Assembly (NCBI GenBank): GCA_016875735.1
Contig: VGOW01000004.1
Span: 40,881 to 104,880 of the forward strand
DNA: 64,000 nt
Direction: 5' to 3'
Origin: Chloroflexota bacterium
GTDB lineage: Bacteria; Chloroflexota; Anaerolineae; Anaerolineales; VGOW01
Positions 1-7,730 of this stretch are shown one piece after another. The translations under genes were made by a program, and so were the position numbers. The notes below the pieces were generated by a model. The model ran no database searches, was not told the DNA's origin, and saw nothing but the letters and a program-made list of their open reading frames with translations. The stretch's first letter is position 1; every line of letters starts with the position of its first letter.

Positions 1-1
1 C

Positions 2-271
2 TACACCCCGTGCGTGTTCGTCACCTCTCATCCGCGCGAGGCGTACACAATCGTCGAAGAGGATTGCAACGGCTGCACGATGTGCTTCCGCATCGGTTGC
101 CCGGCCATTTACAAGAGCACGGTGATGGACGATAAGCACAACCGGCCCAAAGCCCTCATCGATCCGCTGGCCTGCGTGGGGTGCGGCCTGTGCTTCGATG
201 TGTGCGCCCGGCAGGCCATCCTCGAAGGCGTATTGAAACAAGAGGCGACTCTGACGACCCATGTGGCGTGA
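2..271 (+). CDS. iorA: Indolepyruvate ferredoxin oxidoreductase, alpha subunit (C-terminal part only)
   Basis: This is the last 89 codons of a gene cut by the left edge; the frame is open from base 2. What remains is the two-cluster ferredoxin tail of IorA: a first cysteine group CNGCTMCFRIGCP and a second, CVGCGLCFDVCA, each able to bind a [4Fe-4S] cluster. The family oxidatively decarboxylates aryl-pyruvates (from Trp, Tyr, Phe) to aryl-acetyl-CoA and reduces ferredoxin. The beta-subunit gene follows after an 82-base gap filled by an octamer repeat array. The thiamine-diphosphate domains lie outside the window, so the family call rests on this tail and the iorB neighbour. Confidence 0.88.
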   Translation, partial: YTPCVFVTSHPREAYTIVEEDCNGCTMCFRIGCPAIYKSTVMDDKHNRPKALIDPLACVGCGLCFDVCARQAILEGVLKQEATLTTHVA

Positions 272-274
272 GAT

Positions 275-346
275 GTGACTGGATGACGCGATGACTGGAT
301 GACAAGATGAATGGTCATCTTGTCAACTTGTCATCTTGTCAAAGAA
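275..346. repeat. Mirrored octamer array between iorA and iorB
   Basis: Nine consecutive 8-base units run without a phase break. The first five are of the type atgacaag/atgactgg, and the last four are the complementary type tcatcttg/tcaacttg. The switch creates an 11-bp perfect stem, 300-310 with 315-325, and the arm is repeated at 331-341. The array ends 7 bases before the iorB start. Confidence 0.85.
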
Positions 347-353
347 GTGACCC

Positions 354-944
354 ATGATTACAGCAAACTTTCTTTTAGCCGGAGTCGGCGGGCAGGGCAC
401 ACTGCTGGCTAGCGATATTGTGGCCGACATCGGGATGCGAGTCGGCGCGGACGTGAAGAAGTCCGAAGTGCACGGCATGTCCCAGCGGGGCGGGGCGGTC
501 ACCAGCCATGTGCGCTGGGGCGGGCGCGTCTCCTCGCCGTTGTGCGAAAAGGGAGCGGTGGATTACTTCATCGCTCAGGAGATGCTTGAAGCCCTGCGGT
601 GGATCGAATTCGTGAAACCCGGCGGCACGGTGTTGCTCAGCCGTCAGCAGATTGTGCCCACCTCCACCGTTTACGGCGCGGATCAATATCCCGTCGATGA
701 TCACGTGGTTGCCACGATCAAAAAAGTGGCCGGCACGGTGTTGTTGATCGACGCGAAAAAGACAGCCGAGGAACTCGGCAACGCGCGGGTTGCCAACAGC
801 GTTCTGCTCGGCGCGCTCTCGGCGCAAATGGGAATGCCGCCCGACGATTGGCTGGCGGTGATCACTGTTCGCGTGCCGCAACGACATGTGGAACTGAACC
901 GGCAAGCCTTTTTTGCCGGACGCGAAAAAGATTGGAGAATTTGA
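354..944 (+). CDS. iorB: Indolepyruvate oxidoreductase, beta subunit
   Basis: A 196-residue protein of the pyruvate/ketoisovalerate oxidoreductase gamma-type fold (POR catalytic domain). It begins with a glycine-rich GVGGQGTLLAS segment and has the characteristic EVHGMSQRGGAV segment near residues 38-50. With IorA it converts aryl-pyruvates to aryl-acetyl-CoA. It is directly followed by a phenylacetate-CoA ligase gene, the usual partner that handles the arylacetate/arylacetyl-CoA pair. The stop codon lies inside the heptamer array that fills the next gap. No Shine-Dalgarno sequence is obvious; the upstream octamer array ends 7 bases before the ATG. Confidence 0.93.
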   Translation: MITANFLLAGVGGQGTLLASDIVADIGMRVGADVKKSEVHGMSQRGGAVTSHVRWGGRVSSPLCEKGAVDYFIAQEMLEALRWIEFVKPGGTVLLSRQQIVPTSTVYGADQYPVDDHVVATIKKVAGTVLLIDAKKTAEELGNARVANSVLLGALSAQMGMPPDDWLAVITVRVPQRHVELNRQAFFAGREKDWRI

Positions 945-1026
945 TTTCAGGTTTTAGATTGCAGACTGCGGGTTGAAGGCTATCGAAACTTCAATCCGCA
1001 ATCTCAAGCCTGCAATCTGCAATCAT
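943..1026. repeat. Mirrored heptamer array after iorB
   Basis: Twelve 7-base units in unbroken phase, starting inside the iorB stop codon. The early units are of the type gattgca/gactgcg/ggttgaa and the late units are the complementary type caatccg/caatctg. A strong GAGGAGG ribosome site follows at once for the next gene. Confidence 0.82.
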
Positions 1027-1039
1027 CGAGGAGGACACC

Positions 1040-2350
1040 ATGCCTATTTGGAATCCTGAGTATGAAACTATGCCCCGCGATCAACTGGAGAAGCTGCAAG
1101 CGAAGCGGCTCAAAGAGGTGGTGGCGCGGCTGGCGGCGACCTCTCCGCTCTACAAGAAAAGGTTCGCCGACGCGAAAGTGACCGCCGACGACATCAACTC
1201 GCTCGACGATCTGAGCCGGCTCCCCTTCACCGAGAAGAGCGACTTCCGCGACCACTATCCTTATGGCATGTTCATCGTGCCAATGGATCAAGTGGTGCGC
1301 ATTCATGCCTCGTCGGGCACAACCGGCAAACCCACTGTGGGCGGCTACACTCGCGCCGACATGGACTTGTGGGCCGAGGTCATGGCGCGCACCGTGTCGA
1401 GCGCGGGCGTGACAAATCAGGACATCGTCCACAATGCGTATGGATACGGCCTCTTCACCGGCGGCTTGGGTTTTCATCTCGGCGCGGATCGGGTGGGGGC
1501 CACCGTCATTCCCATGTCGGGCGGCCTCACCCGGCGGCAAGTGATGCTCATGGAGGATTTCGGCGCGACGGTGCTGACCAGCACGCCCTCCTATTCGTTA
1601 GTCATCGCCGAAGAAGCCGCCGATATGGGTATTGATTTCAAGAAGCGCATGAAAGTGCGCGTGGGCATCTTTGGCGCGGAGCCGTGGACGGAAAAGATGC
1701 GGCACGAGATTCAAGAAAAATTGGGCGTGGAGGCCTTCGACATTTACGGCCTCACCGAGATCATTGGCCCCGGCGTGGCGGTGGAGTGCCCCCAACACAA
1801 TGGGATGCACATCAACGAAGATCACTTCTTGGCCGAGATCATCGATCCGATCACGGGCGAACGGCTTGGCTACGATCAAGAGGGTGAATTGGTTTTCACC
1901 ACCCTCACCAAAGAAGCCATGCCGGTCGTTCGCTACCGCACCCGCGACCGCACGATTCTGCACGCCGATAAATGCGCTTGCGGGCGGACAACGGTGCGCA
2001 TGGAAAAGATCATGGGCCGCACCGACGATATGCTTATCGTGCGCGGCGTCAACATCTTCCCGCAGCTCATCGAAAAGACACTGCTCTCCATCGAGGACAT
2101 CGAGCCGCACTATCAAATCGTCATTGATCGCCCGAAGGATCAACTCGACACGCTCGAGGTGTGGGTGGAAGCCTCGCCGCGTTTGTTCCAACCGATTGAC
2201 ACCCGGCGGCTCGACGAATTGCAGACTCGCGTCAGCACCGAATTGATGCAGACGCTCGGCATTTCGGCCAGCGTGAAGTTGATGGGGCCAAAATCCATCG
2301 CCCGATCCGAGGGCAAAGCCAGGCGCGTGGTGGATAAGCGCGATTTGTAG
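1040..2350 (+). CDS. paaK: Phenylacetate-CoA ligase
   Basis: A 436-residue adenylate-forming enzyme that makes phenylacetyl-CoA (or hydroxyphenylacetyl-CoA) from the acid, ATP and CoA. The phosphate-binding loop SSGTTGKP is near residue 92. A YGLTE-type adenine segment is near residue 235, and the YRTRDRT acid loop near 298 is followed by a cysteine pair (CACGR) typical of PaaK. A C-terminal AMP-binding domain with RGVNIFP follows. The length is normal for PaaK. A GAGGAGG site lies 7-8 bases before the ATG. Next to iorAB it probably interconverts the acid and CoA forms of arylacetates. A second, diverged PaaK is at 53.3 kb. Confidence 0.93.
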   Translation: MPIWNPEYETMPRDQLEKLQAKRLKEVVARLAATSPLYKKRFADAKVTADDINSLDDLSRLPFTEKSDFRDHYPYGMFIVPMDQVVRIHASSGTTGKPTVGGYTRADMDLWAEVMARTVSSAGVTNQDIVHNAYGYGLFTGGLGFHLGADRVGATVIPMSGGLTRRQVMLMEDFGATVLTSTPSYSLVIAEEAADMGIDFKKRMKVRVGIFGAEPWTEKMRHEIQEKLGVEAFDIYGLTEIIGPGVAVECPQHNGMHINEDHFLAEIIDPITGERLGYDQEGELVFTTLTKEAMPVVRYRTRDRTILHADKCACGRTTVRMEKIMGRTDDMLIVRGVNIFPQLIEKTLLSIEDIEPHYQIVIDRPKDQLDTLEVWVEASPRLFQPIDTRRLDELQTRVSTELMQTLGISASVKLMGPKSIARSEGKARRVVDKRDL

Positions 2351-2430
2351 TCGAATGGTCGAGTAGTCAAGTAGTCAAGTAGTCGTGCTTCCGACTACCC
2401 GACCACCCGACGACTTGACTACCAGACCAG
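2351..2430. repeat. Mirrored octamer array abutting the MFS start codon
   Basis: Ten exact-phase 8-base units fill the whole gap. The first half is tcgaatgg, tcgagtag, tcaagtag, tcaagtag. The second half is the complementary type ccgactac, ccgaccac, ccgacgac, ttgactac. The last unit ends at the base before the ATG of the next gene, leaving no room for a normal Shine-Dalgarno sequence. Confidence 0.88.
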
Positions 2431-3669
2431 ATGACTAAGCCTCATTACGCATGGGTCATACTCGCCGTCGGCACGCTGGTGGTGTTCGGGGCGTTGGGGC
2501 TTGCCCGCTTTGGTTACAGCGTGATCCTGCCTTCGATGCAGGCCGGCCTCGGCCTGAGCAATACTCAGGCCGGGGCCCTCGTGTCGGCCAACCTCCTCGG
2601 CTACGTGATTCTATCGGTGGTCGGAGGGGCGCTGGCCTCGCGATACGGGCCGCGGGCCGTGATCAGCATTGGCTTGGCGCTCGGCGGACTCGGTATGCTA
2701 CTCACCGGATTGGTGGGCGGGTTCGCTTCGGCGATGTTGTGGCGAGGACTCACCGGCGTCGGCAGTGGCGCAAGCAACGTGCCGGTGATGGGATTGGTGA
2801 CGGCGTGGTTTGCCAGCCGACGGCGCGGATTGGCGGCGGGCATTGCCGTAGGCGGATCATCCATCGGGCTGATCGTCGCCGGCCCGCTCGTGCCGCGCAT
2901 CCTTTCGGTCTATGGCGAGGCGGGCTGGCGAGTGAGTTGGTTTCTCTTCGGCGGCGTGACGATTGCCCTCGGCCTCCTCAGCTTCGCCGCACTGCGCAAC
3001 CGACCGGCGGAGATGGGGTTGACTCCGGCGGGCGCAGCCGCCGACGCAGTGGCGGGCGGCCCGGCCTCGGGGGGGGGCGGCCTCCAATGGGGGAGCGTGT
3101 ATCGTTCGATGACGGTGTGGCATTTGGGTTTTGTGTACATCGCCTTTGGTTTTTCATACATCATCTACATGACCTTCTTCACGAAATACCTTATCGCCGA
3201 GCAGGCCTACAGCAAAGAATCTGCGGGGGGCATGTTCATGATCATGGGCTGGTTCAGTTTGTTCAGCGGACTCGTTTGGGGAACGGTGTCGGATTCCATC
3301 GGGCGCAAGCGCGCGTTGATTCTGGTGTACCTCGTTCACACGATTGCCTTTGCTTTGTTCGGGTTGTGGACTGCGCCCGTCGGCCTGTTGCTCTCGACGA
3401 TGCTGTTCGGCTCGGCGGCGTGGAGCATCCCGGCCATCATGTCGGCCACCTGCGGCGATTTGCTGGGACCGAAGATGGCTCCGGCGGCCCTGGGATTCAT
3501 CACCATGTTTTTCGGACTCGGCCAAGCGATTGGGCCGAGTGTGGCCGGCGCGGTGGCCGACGCGACGGGAACATTCGCGCCCGCGTTCGTGTTGGCGGCC
3601 ATCGTGGCTCTTATAGGCGCGGGCGGCGCATGGTTGTTGCGCCCGGCCTCGGCGGCGGTTAGTGCATGA
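2431..3669 (+). CDS. MFS transporter (YbfB/YjiJ or oxalate/formate-antiporter-like)
   Basis: A 412-residue integral membrane protein with about 12 hydrophobic segments. The N-terminal HYAWVILAVGTLVVFGALG segment resembles the MFS groups that carry carboxylates, and a MFS loop (ASRYGPRAVI) follows TM2. A glycine-rich linker around residue 210 separates the two six-helix halves. From its place among arylacetate genes it may import or export an aromatic acid, but the substrate cannot be read from sequence. The stop region overlaps the next start (ATGA). Confidence 0.85.
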   Translation: MTKPHYAWVILAVGTLVVFGALGLARFGYSVILPSMQAGLGLSNTQAGALVSANLLGYVILSVVGGALASRYGPRAVISIGLALGGLGMLLTGLVGGFASAMLWRGLTGVGSGASNVPVMGLVTAWFASRRRGLAAGIAVGGSSIGLIVAGPLVPRILSVYGEAGWRVSWFLFGGVTIALGLLSFAALRNRPAEMGLTPAGAAADAVAGGPASGGGGLQWGSVYRSMTVWHLGFVYIAFGFSYIIYMTFFTKYLIAEQAYSKESAGGMFMIMGWFSLFSGLVWGTVSDSIGRKRALILVYLVHTIAFALFGLWTAPVGLLLSTMLFGSAAWSIPAIMSATCGDLLGPKMAPAALGFITMFFGLGQAIGPSVAGAVADATGTFAPAFVLAAIVALIGAGGAWLLRPASAAVSA

Positions 3670-3950
3670 GGGTGACGGTGTGCTTTGGGGATCCCTGCTG
3701 GCGACTGATTGGCAAACGAGAAATCGAAGTGGCGCTCTATCGCGGCGCAACGGTGGCCGATGCTCTCGAGGTGGTGATGAGACGGCACCCAAAGTTCGCG
3801 CCGTGTTTGCAGAGCGCCGACTCTTTGCCTCCATTGTTTCTTGGCGGAGACGCGGCGGCGCCCGACAGCCCTCTCGCCGAAGGCGCCCGGTTGCGGATCA
3901 CGCACTACGCGGTGACGAATAGGATTGCCCATGTTTGCTCAACGACTTAA
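3666..3950 (+). CDS. Small MoaD/ThiS-like (ubiquitin-fold) protein
   Basis: A 94-codon gene that overlaps the MFS stop by 4 bases (ATGA) and runs 20 bases into the following aminotransferase gene. The layout beta-strand, 'GATVADALEVVMRRHPKFAP', then 'DSPLAEGARLRIT' matches the MoaD/ThiS pattern (tVxdLLexLxxxyP ... dtpLxdGDxv). It lacks the C-terminal Gly-Gly needed for thiocarboxylation: the chain ends ...HVCSTT. It could be a non-sulfur ubiquitin-fold protein, or the 3' end may have decayed. The function is unknown; the fold call is by motif spacing only. Confidence 0.55.
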   Translation: MRVTVCFGDPCWRLIGKREIEVALYRGATVADALEVVMRRHPKFAPCLQSADSLPPLFLGGDAAAPDSPLAEGARLRITHYAVTNRIAHVCSTT

Positions 3951-5088
3951 CGGATTGCGCGAATCATTCATCCGCGAGATGACGCGCCTCGCCCTCACTC
4001 ATCAAGCGATCAACCTCTCGCAAGGCTTCCCCGATTTCGATCCGCCCCGCGAAGTGATCGACGCCGCCCATCGCGCCCTCGACTCCGGCGGCAACCAATA
4101 CACCATCACCTGGGGCGCGCCGCCACTGCGGCAAGCCATCGCCGCAAAGATGAAACGCTGGTACGGCCTCGACTTCGATCCCGATCAGCACATCACCGTC
4201 ACCTGCGGAGTCACCGAAGCCCTCTCGGCCACGCTCATGGGCCTGCTCAACACCGGCGACGAAGTGATCATCATCGAACCGTATCACGAAGGCTACGCCC
4301 CGGCCATCATCTTCGCCGGGGGCGTGCCGCGCTTTGTGCCGCTCGACGCGCCCGATTACGCGCTCAACCTCGACAAACTGCGCGCCGCCTTCAACTCGCG
4401 CACCCGCGCCATCATCGTCAACACGCCGCACAACCCCACCGGCCACGTCTTCACCCGCGCCGAACTCGAAGGCCTCGCCGCGCTGTGCCAGCAATTCAAT
4501 GCCGTCGCCATCACCGATGAAATTTACGAGCATATCATTTACGATGATCGCCCGCACATCCCGCTCGCTTCCCTGCCCGGCATGGCCGAGCGCACCGTCA
4601 CCATCAGCGGTTTCGGCAAAACGTTTGCCGCCACCGGATGGCGGTTGGGTTACGCTTGCGCGCCCAACAATCTCAGCAATGCTCTGCGCACCGTTCACGA
4701 CTTCACCACCATTTGCGCGCCTGCGCCGCTGCAAGCCGCGTGCGTGGCCGCCCTCAACCTGCCCGACGAATACTATCGGCAATTGAACTGTGACTATTCG
4801 GCCCGCCGCGATAAGATCATGTCGATTCTCGGCGAGGCCGGATTCATCGCCCGCCCGCCCGAAGGCGCGTATTACGTGATGGCCGATTTCTCTGCGTGGA
4901 AATTCGACGGCGACGATTACGCCTTTGCCCGTTGGCTGCCGGCCAATTTGGGGGTGGCCGTCGTTCCCGGATCGTGCTTCTACGGCACGCCGGGCATGGG
5001 CGCCAACGCCGTGCGTTTCGCCTTCGCCAAAAAACTGGAAACGCTGAACGCCGCCGGAGAACGGTTGAGCAAACGGACTGCGGCATGA
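3931..5088 (+). CDS. PLP-dependent aminotransferase, class I/II (aromatic/kynurenine type)
   Basis: A 385-residue fold-type I aminotransferase. The NTPHNPTG segment (about residue 165) and the PLP-lysine motif SGFGKTFAATGWR (Lys about 230) are both present, followed by RLGYACAP. I use the ATG at 3931, preceded by 'aggatt'; a TTG two codons upstream is possible. It is similar to kynurenine/glutamine transaminases and bacterial aromatic aminotransferases. In this operon it would produce the aryl-pyruvate used by IorAB, for example tyrosine to 4-hydroxyphenylpyruvate. The start overlaps the MoaD-like gene and the stop overlaps the next ATG. Confidence 0.9.
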   Translation: MFAQRLNGLRESFIREMTRLALTHQAINLSQGFPDFDPPREVIDAAHRALDSGGNQYTITWGAPPLRQAIAAKMKRWYGLDFDPDQHITVTCGVTEALSATLMGLLNTGDEVIIIEPYHEGYAPAIIFAGGVPRFVPLDAPDYALNLDKLRAAFNSRTRAIIVNTPHNPTGHVFTRAELEGLAALCQQFNAVAITDEIYEHIIYDDRPHIPLASLPGMAERTVTISGFGKTFAATGWRLGYACAPNNLSNALRTVHDFTTICAPAPLQAACVAALNLPDEYYRQLNCDYSARRDKIMSILGEAGFIARPPEGAYYVMADFSAWKFDGDDYAFARWLPANLGVAVVPGSCFYGTPGMGANAVRFAFAKKLETLNAAGERLSKRTAA

Positions 5089-5975
5089 CCTTTCTGCGCG
5101 GCTCCATCGTTCCACTCGTCACCCCGTTTCGCAACGGCCAATTCGACGAAGCCGGGCTGGCGACTCTCGTTGACTGGCAGATCGACAGCGGCAGTCACGG
5201 AATCTCGGTGACGGGCACCACCGGCGAACCGAGCGCCCTCACCACCGACGAGCGGGAACGGGTGATTCGCGCCGCCGCCGAGTCGGTGAACAAACGAGTC
5301 CCGTTCGTCGCCGGAACCGGATCGACCCATCACGACGAAACCCTGCGCCTCACCCGCTTCGCGGAAAAGATCGGCGCGGATGCGGCGCTCGTCGTCACCC
5401 CGTATTACAACCGCCCCGGACAGGAGGGATTGTTTCGCCACTTCAAGGCCGTCGCCGAGTCGGTGAGCATCCCGATCATTCTATACAACATTCCGGGCCG
5501 CACGGCGGTGAACCTTGAGATCGACACGGTGGCTCGCCTGCGCGACGCCTGCAAAAACATCATCGGCGTCAAAGAGTCCAACAAAGATTTCGAGCACATC
5601 AATCGTTTGCTCGGCAAGCTGGGCCGCGACTTTCTGGTGTATTCGGGCATCGAGTTGTTGTGCTTTCCGGTGCTGGCCATTGGCGGCGCGGGATACGTGA
5701 GCGCGACCGGAAATGTTATGCCGCGCGAAGTGGCTCGCTTGTATGATCTCGTCGCCGTCGACAAATGGAAAGAGGCGCAGGATTTGCATTACCACCTCAT
5801 GCCGCTCAACGATGCCATGTTCATCGAGATCAATCCCGTTCCGGCGAAGACGGCTTTGGGACTCATGGGCAAGATCAGCCCTGAAGTGCGCCTGCCGCTC
5901 GCGCCGTTGTCGGCGGCCAACGAAGCAAAACTGAAAGACGTGTTGGCGAAGTACAATCTGATCGAAGAACCATGA
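5085..5975 (+). CDS. DapA/NAL-family lyase (dihydrodipicolinate synthase-like aldolase)
   Basis: A 296-residue TIM-barrel Schiff-base aldolase. It has the GTTGEPSALT phosphate/carboxylate loop, the VVTPYYNRP segment, ILYNIPGR with the catalytic tyrosine, and the lysine in GVKESN (about residue 163). The ATG overlaps the aminotransferase stop (ATGA). Family members include DapA, N-acetylneuraminate lyase and several hydroxy-oxo-acid aldolases. In a homoprotocatechuate operon with no visible class II HpaI, I infer it could cleave 4-hydroxy-2-oxoheptanedioate to pyruvate and succinate semialdehyde. A plain DapA role in lysine synthesis is the alternative. Confidence 0.85.
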   Translation: MTFLRGSIVPLVTPFRNGQFDEAGLATLVDWQIDSGSHGISVTGTTGEPSALTTDERERVIRAAAESVNKRVPFVAGTGSTHHDETLRLTRFAEKIGADAALVVTPYYNRPGQEGLFRHFKAVAESVSIPIILYNIPGRTAVNLEIDTVARLRDACKNIIGVKESNKDFEHINRLLGKLGRDFLVYSGIELLCFPVLAIGGAGYVSATGNVMPREVARLYDLVAVDKWKEAQDLHYHLMPLNDAMFIEINPVPAKTALGLMGKISPEVRLPLAPLSAANEAKLKDVLAKYNLIEEP

Positions 5976-6105
5976 TCGTGAATGCGCGTCAGGATCGGTA
6001 CGCGGATGTTGCGGATAGAGCAGATCAACACGGAAAAAATGAAAGAAGTGTCAGCGGGAATCCAATTATCAGCGTTCAACTGATCATGCTGTGCAAGCTC
6101 AGACA

Positions 6106-6969
6106 ATGGCGATAGCCGAGAGACAACAGACATCAACCGTTCGGGTCAACGGCATTCGCCTCGCGTACAGCGAATGGCCGGGCGAGCGCGGACCGATCAT
6201 CTGCCTGCCGAGCGTGGGCGGGCACAAGGGCACGTTCAACCACATCGCGCAAAGCCTCGCCCCGCGCTATCGTGTGCTGGCGCTCGATCTGCGCGGGCGC
6301 GGCGACAGCGACAAGCCCGCCGAGGGCTACGGCTTTGCCTATCACGCTCGCGATGTATTGGCCTTCGCCGACGCGCTGGGCATCGACTCGTTCGCGTTCA
6401 TCGGCCATTCGTTTGGCGCAACAGTGGCAGTGTACACAGCCTCCATCCGTCCCAAACGCATCCGCGTTATTGTGTTGATCGACGGCGGCTGTGATCCGAA
6501 TGAAGAAGTGCTGGAAGCCATGCGCCCCATGTTGCGCCGAATGGGAATGGCGTTCCCGTCGATGGACGAGTATTTGGCGGCCATGCGCACATTGCCGTTC
6601 TTCCGTGAATGGAATCCGACACTGGAGCAGTATCTGCGCGACGATGTGAACATTCTGCCTGATGGCTCGGTGCGCTCGAAGGTATCGTCTGAAGCGTTGG
6701 AGCGCGACCTCGACGTGCATTTCTATTACAGCATGTGCGTTCACTTCCCAACGGTCACTTGCCCAACGCTGTTCATCCGCCCCGGCAACGGACTGCTGGG
6801 CGACCGGACGCACATTCTCGACGAGCGGGAGGCCGCCGCCTTTGTGGCCTGGTTCCCCAACTGCCAGCGTGTGGATGTGCCCGGCGTGAATCATTACACG
6901 ATGGTGCATCACGACAACCCGCCCGTCATCCCGCCGATACAAACGTTTTTGAGCGAGCAACAAATTTGA
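6106..6969 (+). CDS. Alpha/beta-fold hydrolase
   Basis: A 287-residue hydrolase. It has an oxyanion region (CLPSVGG), the DLRGRGDS strand-turn, the nucleophile elbow GHSFG (Ser near residue 108) and a final catalytic histidine in GVNHYTM. I chose the ATG at 6106; a GTG at 6091 gives five more residues, and neither has a clear ribosome site. The 130-base gap upstream contains cgcggat/gcggata-like words that look like a worn repeat. It could hydrolyse a ring-cleavage product or an ester; nothing in the sequence fixes the substrate. It lies between the DapA-like and HpaG genes. Confidence 0.82.
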   Translation: MAIAERQQTSTVRVNGIRLAYSEWPGERGPIICLPSVGGHKGTFNHIAQSLAPRYRVLALDLRGRGDSDKPAEGYGFAYHARDVLAFADALGIDSFAFIGHSFGATVAVYTASIRPKRIRVIVLIDGGCDPNEEVLEAMRPMLRRMGMAFPSMDEYLAAMRTLPFFREWNPTLEQYLRDDVNILPDGSVRSKVSSEALERDLDVHFYYSMCVHFPTVTCPTLFIRPGNGLLGDRTHILDEREAAAFVAWFPNCQRVDVPGVNHYTMVHHDNPPVIPPIQTFLSEQQI

Positions 6970-6999
6970 AGTTGGAGATTTGAGATTTGAAGTTGGCGC
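6965..6999. repeat. Heptamer array containing the ribosome site and start of hpaG
   Basis: Five 7-base units (tttgaag, ttggaga, tttgaga, tttgaag, ttggcgc) start inside the stop region of the hydrolase gene. The second unit supplies the GGAGA ribosome site and the fourth supplies the TTG start codon of the next gene. Confidence 0.72.
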
Positions 7000-7730
7000 G
7001 TTTTGCGGTTGCAGGTCAAATACTCGAAGGCGCACTGCGCGACGATGGGCAGTTGGCCGTCGCGGGCGGCGGCACGTATGCGCCGGAAGAAGTCGTGTGG
7101 CTGCCGCCGGTTGTGCCCACCAAAGTCATCGGCCTCGCCCTCAACTTCGCCGACCACGCCGCCGAACTGGATATGAAATCGCCTGAAGACCCGGCGTTGT
7201 TTTTCAAGCCGCTCAGTTCGCTGGTGGGGCACGGCGCTCCGGTGGTGTACCCGGCCGGAGTCGATTACATGCACTACGAAGTTGAGTTGGCGGTGGCCAT
7301 CGGCAAACGGTGTCGGCGGGTAAAAGCGGAGAAGGCGCAGGAAGTGATCGGCGGCTACACCATCGGCAATGACGTGACCGTGCGCGACTTCGTGAAGAAT
7401 TTTTACCGCCCGCCCGTGCGCGCCAAAGGCTACGACACCTTCGGCCCGGTGGGGCCGTATCTTGTGACCCCCGACGAAGTGCCCGACCCCAACGCTCTCG
7501 AACTGCGCTCGTTCGTCAACGGCGAACTGCGGCAGACCGGCAACACTTCGCAATTCATTCGCCCCGTGCCGGAACTGATCGAATTCATTTCAATGATCAT
7601 GACTCTCGAACCGGGCGATATGATTTGGACAGGCACGCCCAAAGGCCTCTCGCACGTGTATCCCGGCGATGTGATGCGATTGGAAATTGACAGGCTGGGG
7701 GCGCTGGAAAACAAAGTGGTGGCCGAATGA
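6987..7730 (+). CDS. hpaG: Fumarylacetoacetate hydrolase family protein, probable HpaG-type decarboxylase/isomerase
   Basis: A 247-residue FAH-fold enzyme. The metal ligands of the family are visible in the HYEVELAVAIG segment (E-x-E) and GYTIGNDVT(V/A)RD; the late WTGTPKGLSHVYPGD motif is also typical. Such proteins include 5-oxopent-3-ene-1,2,5-tricarboxylate decarboxylase/HHDD isomerase of the homoprotocatechuate pathway, which fits the hpaE, hpaB, hpaC and hpaD genes that follow. The single-domain length suggests one half of the two-domain enterobacterial HpaG. Translation must begin at TTG 6987, because an in-frame stop lies two codons upstream at 6981-6983. The gene's end overlaps hpaE by 4 bases. 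Confidence 0.85.
   Translation: MKLARFAVAGQILEGALRDDGQLAVAGGGTYAPEEVVWLPPVVPTKVIGLALNFADHAAELDMKSPEDPALFFKPLSSLVGHGAPVVYPAGVDYMHYEVELAVAIGKRCRRVKAEKAQEVIGGYTIGNDVTVRDFVKNFYRPPVRAKGYDTFGPVGPYLVTPDEVPDPNALELRSFVNGELRQTGNTSQFIRPVPELIEFISMIMTLEPGDMIWTGTPKGLSHVYPGDVMRLEIDRLGALENKVVAE

Noticed and set aside
4896..5084. An N-terminal extension of the DapA-like gene into the aminotransferase
   Set aside because: The upstream codons are the aminotransferase gene in another frame; the family N-terminus begins at the ATG overlapping the stop (5085).
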